The position numbers and the translations under genes were made by a program. From NCBI RefSeq assembly GCF_047663525.1, contig NC_092617.1, positions 2,794,501-2,858,500 of the forward strand: a stretch of 64,000 bases of DNA, in the 5' to 3' direction. How positions within the stretch are numbered: position 1 is the stretch's first letter; the number at the start of each line of letters is the position of its first letter. The notes beneath the pieces are model-generated. The model saw only the letters and a list, made by a program, of their open reading frames with translations, had not been told where the DNA came from and ran no database searches. This document shows positions 20,036 through 30,712 of the stretch, piece by piece. Source of the stretch: Anas platyrhynchos. Lineage: Eukaryota; Chordata; Aves; Anseriformes; Anatidae.

Positions 20036-22745
20036 GGGAAAAGTAACACTGGATCCACAGAAGCCATTTGGGAAACAAAACTTGTAGGTATGAAGCGTAA
20101 TTTTGTGGAGGTCAGAGTTGATGGACACATTGTACAGGATGCTCTTTAAGACCTTTTTGTCCTTTTCCCTCCTGACTACAATGCCACTTCCTTCCCAGGA
20201 AGGGAGTAGCTAACAAAGGTGAGACAGATACTCTACAATCATGAATGTCATCAGAAAGCTGATCCCAGTAAGATATGGGGAGTTCAGGAGCAGCCTGGAC
20301 AAAGGAGATGTGAGATTTTGGGGTGGCAAGAGGAGCATGGCCAGCAGAATTTAATGATTTTGTAGCAGTAAGATGTAACTGCTCTAGTAACATTGACTTA
20401 AAACAGTCATGTATTGTCCTTATCTTATTTTAAGCAGTAATTTTAATCCCTGAACCTAAATGCAACTACAACACTCTGACAGGAAACCATTCCTCTAATG
20501 CTTGAACTCAAGATATAACTTCAAAAAAGTCATCGCATAGCCCTTTTCCTTCCCTTTACTCACTTGCTGACCCTAATCCCTTCTCTTAACACTAGCATTA
20601 AAACATTCTCTTTAACCCTAGACTTCTTGGGAGACCTAAAAACACCCTAAAGCAGAGAGCTTGCCCATACCTTAACCACAGAAGAACACAAAACCTTACA
20701 ATTAAAACTCTTTTTATTCTGTAACCCACAATGGTGAGCCCTAGTGCCTAAAGGACTAGAGAGGTCAGCCCTACCTCAGGATCTCCTTCCCCAGCAGGAG
20801 GAATGTGACTGTGGCAGGGACTGTGAGGTCACTTCTGTCTCTGTGGTTCATAGGGCAGCAGCAGGAACGTGTCATGGAAAGGGACTATGAGGTCACTTCT
20901 GTCTGTAGGTGGCAGGTCAGCCTTGGCTTCTCCCTGGGATCTGCACTTTTGGGCTGACATCTGGCAGAGCCCTGCTAGGCCAGCAGAAGGCACCTGCTTG
21001 GCATGCTGACTGGGGGATCCCCTCTGCTGCAGACCCAGGAGGACCCAGACAGACAGAAGGCCCCCAGATGGGTTGTCCTGTCCCTTCTGCTTGAGTCCAT
21101 GACTGGGCAGCAGTAGGCACAAGGCTTGGCTGTGTCTAGCCAAGATGCTTCAAAGCCAGCAGCAGGCCCATGGCGTGGAAGGTTCTGCTGAGGTGACTTG
21201 TGTCTCTTTGGCTGACAGGCCGCAAGAAGGCTGATGGGTTGGGATGCCTACTTCACAAGTGGTTTCCGCCCTAATGGAGTTTTCTTTGTTAGTAGGAAAG
21301 AGCAGGAGAAACAAAATGCCACAAAGTGGACCTTGGAAGTTTCACATTGACCACAAGGAGGAAGAAATGGCCCTCAAAGGGTTGAGCCGTGGTGCCAGAG
21401 GACACCCTCTGATCAGACCCTGGCTTTGTGTTTCAAGGAACAGCTGGTGAGGGGTTGACGAGACATGGGTGAAAGCAAGGGATGAGAGCAAGGTTGTGAA
21501 CAGAGATGGGTGTTTGCAGACTTCAAGGAAATTGGTCTAACTGTGGGACAGCAAAGGAAAGCCTGCAGACAACAAGGCAGAGGGTGCTGTTAAGAAGGGT
21601 AGGCCCAAGCTACCCTGGGGTTTTTGTCCCCTTGGCTAGAGCTTATGAGGAGATATGATATATTCATTGCGATGAGGGCTCATGGATTCCTTTCAACCCT
21701 GTGCAGCAACTTGGGTGTGTCATACCACTGTTCTTCTCATGGCATCACACTGCCCACCACGTCCCCCAGAACCCAGGAAGAGCCCTGAGCCAGATGTGGG
21801 GGTGCAGAATCTCCCCTCCCAGTTCCAGGGGTCAGGCCTTGGCTCTTCTGCTTCAACAAAACCAAAAAAACAATTTTCTCAGCACAGCGCTTTGCCCGTC
21901 TGTAATCATGGCTTCCAATTTTCCAGTTCCTGCCTTCATACATCCCTGGAGAGGTTATGTTAGTAATAGCCCTCACTGGGACCCATTAATACTTCATGTC
22001 ACTTCAACTTTTGTGGCTCCTGACTTGACTTGCTCAAGCGGTTACATCATTCCCCTCTCAGTACCTGAGCTTCATAGATTCAACACCAAAATACACCATG
22101 GACCTCATAAAAATGAAGAAGTTCCTAACATTTCTACCACAGTTTTCTTAAAGACTTCAAGATTTGTTCAGCTAATTGCAGAGCTTGCATGATGTAGTTA
22201 AGGAAGAAGATTTCAAAAAGCACCTAATCAAAAACTTCTTGTTTCAAAGTCTGAATTTTGCTGCATTTCAGTTTTGAGCATCATTCTCCTATTGCTCTTC
22301 ATCCTGGCTGACTTCTTTGGAGACCTCCATCAGGAAGAAAAGCAGAGTCTGGAGGTCTGACAGCTCCACTGCCAGCAGTGGTCTTTGTCCCTGTAACTGC
22401 AGCCCAGTCCAGCACATGAAACCCTTTCTAAGACAAGTCAGGTGTTGTTTGGGAACAAAATAAATATTTAAATTAAATTAAATTAAATTAAATTAAATTA
22501 AAATATTAAAATAAAATATTAAAATAAAATAATAAAATTGAAATAACCGTTGGAATCTGAGAAATTCAGCTTAAATCTTAGTAGAAGCCTGGACATCCAT
22601 AGTGTCTCTTGGGTTTTCTGTGGAAAACTCAGGGTGAAAAATAAAGAAAATATATCTTCAAGTGGTTGTAGCTGTACCCATGAGCTTGGCCTCTTTTGGG
22701 AAATCATCTCCTTCGAGCCACAGAAACCTAAACTGAGTAATGTGA
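20036..22745 (+). repeat. LCR-1 copy 2 (most complete)
   Basis: The longest uninterrupted copy of the repeat. In order: a block starting ctggatccacagaagccatt, the block around gctgatcccagtaagatat, a region rich in CCCTAA-like words (20450-20660), two gaggtcacttctgtct blocks 64 bp apart (20828 and 20892), a GC-rich block (20930-21200), the block 21680-22440, an AAATT tract, and 22540-22700. ORFs are short and not conserved among copies. I cannot assign it to a known transposon class. Confidence 0.75.
22460..22541. repeat. (AAATT)n/(AAAAT)n microsatellite
   Basis: AT pentanucleotide tract at the same place in LCR-1 as the (AAAAT)n at 1174. Confidence 0.9.
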
Positions 22746-22814
22746 AAAGACGTGTCCAGTCAATAGAGTAGGGCAAAGTCATGCTTCCTTTGCTATAGAT
22801 GCAGAAGGCAAAAA

Positions 22815-22882
22815 GAATTGCATTGTGCTTTATACCTACTAGGAGGAAAATTAACTCTGTCCTAACTGAAACCAGGACAAGG
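22815..22882 (-). mobile_element. LTR terminal fragment
   Basis: Plus-strand ctaggaggaaaattaactct and ctgaaaccaggaca are the reverse complement of the first 60 or so bases of the TGTCCTGG LTR. The LTR terminus meets CR1 sequence exactly (gggtgcactctattcc), so it inserted into the CR1 and later lost the rest. Confidence 0.8.
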
Positions 22883-23935
22883 GTGCACTCTATTCCGTCA
22901 TCCAGGTCATTGACAAATAAGTTGAACAGGACTGGACTCAGTGTATATCCCCGGGGGACACTGCTGGCTACAAGCCTCCAACTAGTCTCTGTTCCACTAA
23001 GCACGACCCTCTGAACTCTGCCATCCAGCCAGCTCACCACCCACCTCACCGACCACTCCTCCATCTCACACTTCCTGAGCTAGCTTATGAGGATGTTATG
23101 GGAGACAGTGCTGAAAGCCTTGCTGAAGTCAAAGTAGACATCTGCTGCTCTCCCCTCACCCACTCAGCTAGTCATTCCATCATAGAAGCCTATCAAGTTG
23201 GTGAAGCATGGTTTTCCTTGGTGAACCCGTACTGACTACTCCTGATCACCTTTTTCTCTTCCACATGCTGGAGATGACCTCCAGGATGAGCTGTTCCATT
23301 GCCTTTCCAGGGACAGAGGTGAGGCTGACCGGCCTGTAGTTGCCTGGGACCTCCTTCTTGCCCTTGTTGAAGACGGGTATGACATGAGTTTTCTTCCAGT
23401 CTTCAGGCAGCTCTCCTGTTCTCCATGACCTTTCAAAAATGATTGGCCAGCAGTAACATCTGCCATCTCCCTCAGAACTCATGGATGTACCCATTATGAC
23501 TCATGGATTTGTGGCTGTCAAGTTTGCCTAAGAGATATCTGACCTGTTCCTCTTCAACCAATGGAGAGTCCTCGTTTCTCCAGATTTCCTCCCTTGTTCC
23601 TAATGCCAGAGATTCCAGAGGGCTGCTCTTAGCAGTGAAGACTGAAGCAAAGAAGGCATTCAGTAATTCTGCCTTCTCTGTATCCTTTGTCACGAGGGCA
23701 CCCAACTCATTAAGCAGTGGGCCCACATTTTCCTTCCTCTTCCTTCTGCTCTTGATATATTTGAAAAGGACCTTTTCTTGGACAATGTCCTTATATTCTT
23801 CCCAAGTGGCTTGTCCCTTTTTTCCACGTTCTGTACACTTCCTTCTTCCATTCAAGCCACTCCAGGATCTCCTTAATCATCCAAGCAGGTGTCCTGCTCC
23901 CTTTGTCTGACATTTTGCTCACAGGAATACATAGC
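22883..23935 (-). mobile_element. CR1 LINE fragment (RT and upstream linker)
   Basis: Minus-strand CR1 with [62 protein letters not shown] and the linker words [13 protein letters not shown]. Several frameshifts. Truncated on the left by an LTR fragment. Confidence 0.9.
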
Positions 23936-24560
23936 TCTTGAGCTTGGAGGACTTGGAGGTCAGTGCGCTATTGCTGCCGGTGCACCATTGTGGCAGCCAT
24001 AGGCACCTGCTCTTCGGCTCTCAGCAGCCCCACAACAGAAGGGTCCTGTGTGAGACCAGGCAAGGTAGACAACTATTTGACATTCTCTGTATTCACGGCA
24101 GTTATGCCAACAGCCCTCTGGTACCCTTTTTTTTACTTGTTTGCCCTTGGAAATAGCCAGAAACACAGTCTGGAGGCATATCATTAGGGTTACCTAATGA
24201 TGTTCAAATTACTCAAGAGCTATCGTGTCCGGCCTGAAAGAAAGAAGGGGAAGGTGCCATGCTTTGTTCCTTCCATCAAGTGGATTCATGAGTGTCATAC
24301 CAGTAGCACCTCAAATAATATTTATTGGTGCAGAGTTATGGAAAGCATCACAAGCCCATATTTGCTTTCCTAGTGGTAACTTAATAGTTTCTTGCAATAA
24401 GTAGTTGCTTTACAGGTAGGGATTTGTAGCAATTTGTAATACAGACATTCACAAAAACAGAGCAATGAGGTGACCGTGTCCTTTTGTACTACGGAATCCT
24501 ACCAACCTACTGCTGTGATCCATGGGCAAGCTGACCCACATAGGTCCTTATCGTTGATAC
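23936..24560 (-). mobile_element. ERV pol remnant
   Basis: The part 23990-24190 matches 17100-17270 and the complement of 31590-31790, the pol sequence just upstream of the RT core. The part 24190-24560 is probably adjacent retroviral sequence but is too degraded to name. No intact frame. Confidence 0.5.
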
Positions 24561-24968
24561 TTTGATGCCCTTGGAGAGGTCCTCAAAGCTGCAGGAGCAA
24601 CCACAGACCTGGGGCTTGGAGACATCCTTTTGCTGCAGAGAACAGATTCAACCACAGGACCATTCAGATATCGGAGTGACAAGAAACTGGCTTTTTTTCT
24701 GCTGCCCCCTTGCACACAGCCGGGCCTGTGGCTCATCTCCATGTAGAGGATGAGGAGTCAAAGCTCTGCTGGTGCCTGAGTAAGGGAGAAATACTCCACC
24801 TGTGGAAGGGCAGGGCTGGTGGGGAGGTGGCACAGGACAGGCACTGGCCTCTTTCTCCTACTCCCCACACAGGGAGCCTTGAGATCACAGGTCAATGTCT
24901 GTACTGCCCACAGGTGCCTGCAGTCTTGTATCCTCAAGAACCATCTTCTGTATTCTGTATGTAACATT

Positions 24969-25000
<32 letters not shown>

Positions 25001-25064
25001 CCTCGCAGTGTGGGGCCAGCATTGGTTGACCTGGTACCTGGCAGTGAAAGGCTGTGTCTCACAC
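24561..25064. other. No recognised gene; poly(T) run
   Basis: Unique-looking sequence with a T27 run at about 24974-25000. The last 15 or so bases before the LTR (ggctgtgtctcacac) are shared with the complement of 8476-8490, marking one end of the inverted duplication. Confidence 0.5.
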
Positions 25065-25615
25065 TGTTGTGGTTTAACCCAGCTGGCAGCTAAACACCAC
25101 ACAGACATTCAGTCACCCTCCCCGCTCCCTCTCTGGGGTGGGGGAGAGAAACAGGAAAATGAAGCCTGTGGGATGAGATAAAGACAGTTATTAGGACAGA
25201 AAAAAATGGTAATAGTACTACTAATAATAATGTGTATGAAACAAGTGATGCGTAATGCAATTGCTCACCACCCGCTGACCAATGTCCAGCATAACCCCAA
25301 ACGGCTGCCCCCCCGACCCTGGCTAAACACCCCTATCTATTGTTTAGCATGATGTCAGATGGTATGGAATACCCCTTTGGGCAGTTTGGGTCAGCTGTCC
25401 TGGGTCTGTCCCCTCCCAGCTCCTGCTGCACCCCCAGCCTCCCACTGGCAGGACAGAGCAAGAAGCTGAAAAGTCCTTGGCTTTGTGTAAGCACTCCTCT
25501 GCAACAATTAAAACATCAGTGTGTTATCAACATTATTCTAATCTTAAATCCCAAACACACCACCCTACCAGTTGCTAGGAGGAAAATAATCTCTATCCTA
25601 GCTGAAACCAGGACA
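25065..25615 (-). mobile_element. Solo LTR, inverted paralog of 7924-8475
   Basis: TGTTGTGGTTTAACCC...AAACCAGGACA, 551 bp, the reverse complement of the LTR after OR-1, with the same flanks. It was duplicated together with the receptor 3' flank rather than inserted independently. Confidence 0.9.
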
Positions 25616-26194
25616 AGTGAGCAGCTCCTTGGGTGTATTCCTGACACCAGCTTTGCAAGAAGCAGAGATGTGGCAGAGATGCCACTGCAGAGACAACTTT
25701 CACCAAGGTACACGAGACCTAAGGGCTTAGTGAAGTACAAGAGCTCAAGAGAACAACATAGAAGCCAAAAGAGAGCAGCAGTGAAAAGGCCACATCCTGC
25801 TGCTGGCCATGGCTCCAGGGAAGCAGCGGCCCCAACCTGAAGGCGGCAGAAAGGCAGAGCCCAGCGGGCAGTGAGGGGCAGTCTCAAGGTCCACTGGGGC
25901 TGCTCCTCTGTGTGGCAGCAGCTCCAGAGGAGATGGGAAGAGATAGCATCTGAGACCAATGAAGTTCTCGTGGATTCTTTATTCTCCTTTTCCACACAGG
26001 AAGCCAAGTTCTGTAGGTACATAAGATGATTGGGTGAAAGTAAATAAATTAAAAAAAAAATAGGATGCCATGAACAGAATTAAACCAAAATCACAATTTT
26101 AAGAGATAATATTAATAATAATAAAAGAATTGCAACCTACTGTACAAAGAGATTGTTCAGATAACCTGTGTGTCCATTTAAAATTATAGGCACA
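25616..26194 (-). repeat. OR-3 3' flank, inverted duplicate of the OR-1 3' flank
   Basis: Colinear on the minus strand with 7332-7923. Contains the conserved poly(A) signal (complement of AATAAA at 25978-25983). Confidence 0.85.
25978..25983 (-). promoter_or_regulatory. Likely OR-3 poly(A) signal
   Basis: TTTATT on the plus strand, in ggattctttattctcc, about 210 bp after the OR-3 stop on the minus strand. Confidence 0.6.
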
Positions 26195-27130
26195 CTACTG
26201 ATGCCAAAGAAGCATGTATCCAATGAGTTTCCACAAGGCATGCTTGAGCTCCTGGTTCCTCATGCTGTAGATGAGGGGGTTCAGTGCTGGAGGCACCACC
26301 GAATACAGAAATGACACCTCCAAGTCCAGGGATGGGGAAGAGATGGAGGGGGGCTTCAGGTAGGCAACCAAGGCAGTGCTGAGAGTTAGAGAGACCACAG
26401 CCAGGTGAGGGAGGCATGTGGAAAAGGCTTTGTGCCGGCCCTGCTCAGAGGGCATCCTCAGCACTGCCCTGAAGAACTGCACATACGAGAAAACAATGAA
26501 AACAAAACAACCACAGCCCAAAGAAACACTAAACACAAGTGCCCCAACTTCCCGGAGGTAGGCATCTGAGCAGGAGAACTTGAGGATGTGGGGGACTTCA
26601 CAGAAGAACTGGTCCACAGCATTGCCTCGACAGAGGGGCAGGGAAAACGTGTTGGCCGTGTGCAGGACAGCATTGAGAAAGCCACTGCCCCAGGCAGCTG
26701 CTGCCATCTGGGCACAAGCTCTGCTGCTCAGGAGGCTCCCGTAGTGCAGGGGCTTGCAGATGGCAACGTAGCGGTCGTAGGCCATGATGGTGAGAAGAGA
26801 ATACTCTGCTCCAATGAAGAATACGAAAAAGAGGACTTGAGCAGCACAGCCTTGATAAGAGATGGCCCTGGTGTCCCAGAGGGCATTGGCCATGGCTTTG
26901 GGCAGAGTGGTGGAGATGCAGCCCAGGTCGAGGAGAGCGAGGTTGAGGAGGAAGAAGTACATGGGGGTGTGGAGGTGGTGGTGGCAGGCTACGGCGCTGA
27001 GGATGAGGCCGTTGCCCAGGAGGGCAGCCAGGTAGATGCCCAGGAAGAGCGCGAAGTGCAGGAGCTGCAGCTCGCGCGTGTCTGCAAATGCCAGCAGGAG
27101 GAACTCACTCACAGAGCTGCTGTTGGGCAT
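26195..27130 (-). CDS. OR-3, OR14-type olfactory receptor
   Basis: Intact 311-aa class II odorant receptor with every family landmark. Asn3 glycosylation site, TM1 about 24-48, LHTPMYFFLLN at 54-64, Cys95, MAYDRYVAICKPLHY at 116-130, Cys177 in FFCE, SYVQFF closing TM5 at 215-220, KAFSTCLPHLA opening TM6 and NPLIYSMRN ending TM7. It is the closest relative of OR-1 outside TM3 and TM5, and the two share an inverted 3' flank including an LTR. Unlike OR-1 it keeps DRY and the glycosylation site. A likely splice acceptor lies at 27153-27154 (minus). Expected to be a functional odorant receptor with unknown ligand. Confidence 0.97.
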   Translation of the reverse strand: MPNSSSVSEFLLLAFADTRELQLLHFALFLGIYLAALLGNGLILSAVACHHHLHTPMYFFLLNLALLDLGCISTTLPKAMANALWDTRAISYQGCAAQVLFFVFFIGAEYSLLTIMAYDRYVAICKPLHYGSLLSSRACAQMAAAAWGSGFLNAVLHTANTFSLPLCRGNAVDQFFCEVPHILKFSCSDAYLREVGALVFSVSLGCGCFVFIVFSYVQFFRAVLRMPSEQGRHKAFSTCLPHLAVVSLTLSTALVAYLKPPSISSPSLDLEVSFLYSVVPPALNPLIYSMRNQELKHALWKLIGYMLLWHQ

Positions 27131-28639
27131 TTGCTGGTTCTAGACATGGACACTGCCAAATGAGAAAAAAAAATAAATAAATAAATAGAGAGTGTTGCAA
27201 GTAATGTCTCTGAGCAAAACTGAGAAAATTCACAATTAAAGCCTTACATTCCCTGTTTCCAAGAAGACCTTTGCCTATATCCCTGTCTGGAGCCCTGCTT
27301 TGTGCTTGCTGAGTGTCCACTGCAGCTTCCTCTGCCCAGCAGCTCCCAGTGAGCCTGCTCTGCTCCATTCGAGGTTCCAAGAGGGAAGGTTCCTGGGCAG
27401 TGGCTCCCTCTGCTGAGTGAGGGGTGTTTGGCTGTGTGACTCTGTGTGTTTTCTGTGTTCAATACCCAGGAGACAAACTCAGCAGATGGATCGTGCATGT
27501 CTGGCCAGAGAGAACAGGGAGCATCCCCTCCTGCTTCACCCGCCATGCACAGCACTCCCTGGCAGAATCAGACACCACCAGCTGCCACGCTGGGCAAGGG
27601 AGAGAAGCAGGCATGGGCAGGCAGGGCAGACCCAACCCAGTGCAGAGGCTGTGGTGTTGGTAAGGTAGAGCCTGTCCTCACAGCCCTGTGCCATCTGCCC
27701 TGCACAGACAGCAGAGGGACAAGAGCTCTGGAGTGGAAGAAGCATTTGGAATATGTTCTTTGTCATATGGTAGGAATTTGGGGGTAAGACCTCTGTGGAG
27801 CCAGGAGCTGGACTCGATGATCCTTGTGGGTCCCTTCCAACTCGGGATACTCTATGATTTTGTGATTCTGTGCTTTCTTCCATGGAGGAAGGTGGAGGGG
27901 GCCTGCAGCAAATGTGTCTACTTACACAGAGTTTTAGGGTTCAGACACCCCATATTCTCAGCCCCCCATATTATACAAGCCGTGACTGAAACTCTGAGGG
28001 GAAGAGAGGAGACCAGGGGGTGCTGCAAGGAAGGTGCCTGCACTGCAGGGGAAGGCAGGGAGGGAGCAGCTCCCTCTCACTGCCTGCCCATGTCCCTGCT
28101 GCCTGCAGTTGTCCCTGCCAGCAGCTCTTTCTCTGTCCCCACGGCTCCTCCCGTCAATGCTCACAGACCCCATTCCACCCGCTGTGTGCCAAGCTCAGCC
28201 CTGCAGACAGCTGCCGGGGATGAGGACAGCTCTGGGGAGATCTCCCTGTCTGCAGGTCCTTAATGAAAATCTCAGCAAAGCCCTGGTGCAGTGTGTAAGC
28301 AGAGAGAACTGAAGGGATACTCTCGGGTTCATCACTAACCTGTTTATGTCTTATTCAAATGCAACAGGAAGCTCCATCACCTGGGCAAACCCAGCCACTC
28401 TGTTAATGCAGAGTCTGCCCTGCAATCATAGCAGGATGAGGCAGGCAGAGAGTGCAAAGTGCCTTCTCTTTGCAGGCAGACCCTGACCTGCTCATCTTCT
28501 GTCCAAGGCTGCCCTGCAGCATCTTCTCCTCCACACCGCACAAGCCACGAGAGGCATCCTGGCAGCTCCTGGCCAGGCAGAGATATTCCGCATACAGAAG
28601 CCCCTTCCAGGAACCTGTCCTGCACTGTCGTGCAGCCAG
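27131..28639. other. OR-3 upstream region, no recognised gene
   Basis: Begins with the pyrimidine-rich stretch (purine-rich on the plus strand, 27160-27190) before OR-3. The rest is GC-rich with overlapping ORFs on both strands, none of a recognised family. It shows no duplication with the other receptors' 5' flanks that I could find. It contains one CR1 tail at 27797. Confidence 0.45.
27797..27870 (+). mobile_element. CR1 3' tail
   Basis: gagctggactcgatgatcct, gtgggtcccttccaactcgg and ctatgattttgtgattctgtg are the last 70 or so bases of a CR1, an extreme 5' truncation. A standard avian feature. Confidence 0.85.
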
Positions 28640-29960
28640 ACACTTACCGTGGGCAGAGCTGTGAAGGTTTCTCCTGCACTGAGCTCTCCTCTGCCTGCAC
28701 CCTCCAGTCTGCCTGGAATCCCTTTCTGCCCGGGTGCCTGTGGTCAGAGCCCCCAGCCCTGCTGCGCTGTGCAGAGGAGCTGCTCCTGGGCACAGCTGTC
28801 TCTCTGCACCAGGGCCCTCTTGCCACGAGCTCTCTCTGTCCCAGGAGCCCGGCCCAGCTCAGCAGCACAGCACCAGCCCAAGGCACTGCAATCACCCCTC
28901 TGGGGGCTTGGCTGATGAGCCCACGAACCTCAGGCACTGAGAGCAAGTTGAAAGAACCTCTCCAGAAGTCCAAGTCACATTCAAGTTTCCTACAGTGTCC
29001 CTCTGAGGGCCAGCACTGACACAGCCTCCCTTGGAGCTCGTTAGAGCAGAACCCTGGAGGCAGTGAGGACAAGGAGACAAAAGCAATGTCAAGGTGACAC
29101 TGATGTGTAGACAAACTGGATGTGTTTCACGAAGCACAAGGGCAAGGCCTTGACCTCCAGCCCCTGGGAAGGGAGATCCTTTCCCTTCACACCTTGCTCA
29201 GGGCTCTTTGTGGGGCAGCAGGAGATGTGGATGTGCATGGCCAAGTGCAGGAGAATGGTACGACCCCTGCCTAGTTCATGGGTGGAGGTAAGGAGGCAAT
29301 GAGGCTCTGGTGCTTTAACAATAAGCTGTCTCCTGATGGGCCTCAGTGGCACAGACAACAGTCGTAGCCTCAGGCACAGAGACCTAGGTCCTGTTGGCAC
29401 TTTCAGTCTTGCCACGGCCCTTGCTCCTCTCCACACCAGGCTGTCCAAGGGACTCTCACACCTGCACCTCTTTTCCTGCTGTCTCTACACCCTTGTCTGT
29501 GTGGTGTCTCAGGGGATCTGAGATGAGTGTGATAACTTAGATTGCTTGCTGGCCATGCCCCTCGTAAGGCAGCTCTGTAGGAAGCTGGCCTGGTTCCTGG
29601 TGAGCAGGCACCTCTGCTCTATGGCATTCCTCGTGGTGCCCAGGCCCTTCTCCTCCTGGGCACTGCTCACTCAGCAGGGTCCCAGTCTGCCCTGATGTGT
29701 GGGGTTCCCCTTCCTCTAGTGCAGGACTAGGCTCTGATCCTTGTAAATGCCAAGAGGTTTCTGTAGGCAAAATCCTGCAGTTTCTCAATATTTCCTCCAC
29801 ACTGATGGTCCATTCTGTCAGCTGTTCATGTCTGCAGGGACATGGCTTACCCTGGTTGTGCTGTCTCTCACAAGGTAACAGTAGCAGGAGATTGTAGGAC
29901 AGTTTGGGTAACACAGGAGTAATTGCAGCACAGAATCACTGAAGGGTAGGGGATGGAAGG
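28640..29960 (+). repeat. Duplicated block, inverted copy of 49680-50960
   Basis: Two parts align reversed with the OR-6 upstream region: 28690-29480 with 50205-50900 and 29540-29960 with 49680-50070. Here no receptor lies next to it. The distal part also recurs at 16000-16440 and 32440-32830. No conserved ORF. Confidence 0.75.
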
Positions 29961-30218
29961 CTGCCGGATTCCACTTCTTCTGTTCTTCCTTCTCATGCAT
30001 GCTGTTATTTTGTCTGGAACTGCCTCCGATATACAAAACACTGCGCTGTACCATCTAATAGGAAGAAAATTAAGTCTATTCCAGCCAACACATGGACAAT
30101 ATCCACCCCATATTCTATACCATCTGCATCATGCTCAGTTCCAGTACTTTCCATTTAATCACCACTAGCTTTCCTCTTTTGATATTCACACAGAGATATA
30201 TTGCCTTTAGTCTCTGGG
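29961..30218. other. Nothing recognised
   Basis: Short AT-rich stretch before the LTR. No gene-like content. Confidence 0.5.
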
Positions 30219-30686
30219 TGTCCTGGAGTTGGCTAGGATTGAGTTAATTTTCCTCCTAGTAGCTGGTATGATGCTGTGTTTTGGATTTAGCATGAGAAGA
30301 ATGCTGATTACACGCTGATGGCTTAGTTGTTGCCCAGCAGTGGAGGGCTGGGGGTGCCTGAGAAGCTTGGGAGGATAGAAGCCTGAGAGCTGACCCCAAG
30401 TAGCCAAAGGGATTTTCCAGAAAAATCAGTATGGGCTGGCTGTCCAGGGTAGGGGGTACCACTGCTGCAGGACAGGCAATCACCATCATGATGATCATTA
30501 TCATTGTTCGTATTATTTGTCTTCCCTTTATGTCCTATTAAACTGTCTTTATCTCAACCCATGATTTCTTTTTTAATTTATTTTTTTTCCTCTCCTCATT
30601 CTCTCCTGCATCCACTGGGGATGTAGCAGGGTGTGTGTGTGAGTGAATGGCTGTGTGGTGCTGAGCTGCCTGCCGGGTTAAACCAC
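30219..30686 (+). repeat. 5' LTR of the partial ERV
   Basis: Same family as the solo LTRs at 1452, 7924 and 25065 but shorter and more diverged. Contains attaaactgtctttatctca (about 30537) near the usual poly(A) position. Confidence 0.8.
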
Positions 30687-30694
30687 GCTCTTTT

Positions 30695-30712
30695 TGGTGC
30701 CCAACATGAGCA
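30695..30712 (+). promoter_or_regulatory. Degenerate primer-binding site
   Basis: tggtgcccaacatgagca follows the LTR by eight bases. It resembles the complement of a lysine tRNA 3' end (TGGCGCCCAACGTGGGG) with several mismatches. The assignment is tentative. Confidence 0.45.

Noticed and set aside
26588-27163. 191-codon ORF antisense to OR-3, with similar antisense ORFs over OR-1, OR-2, OR-4, OR-5, OR-6 and OR-7
   Set aside because: They recur only because the receptor strand is conserved and GC-rich in third positions. They have low-complexity Glu/Gly/Val content and no independent signal.
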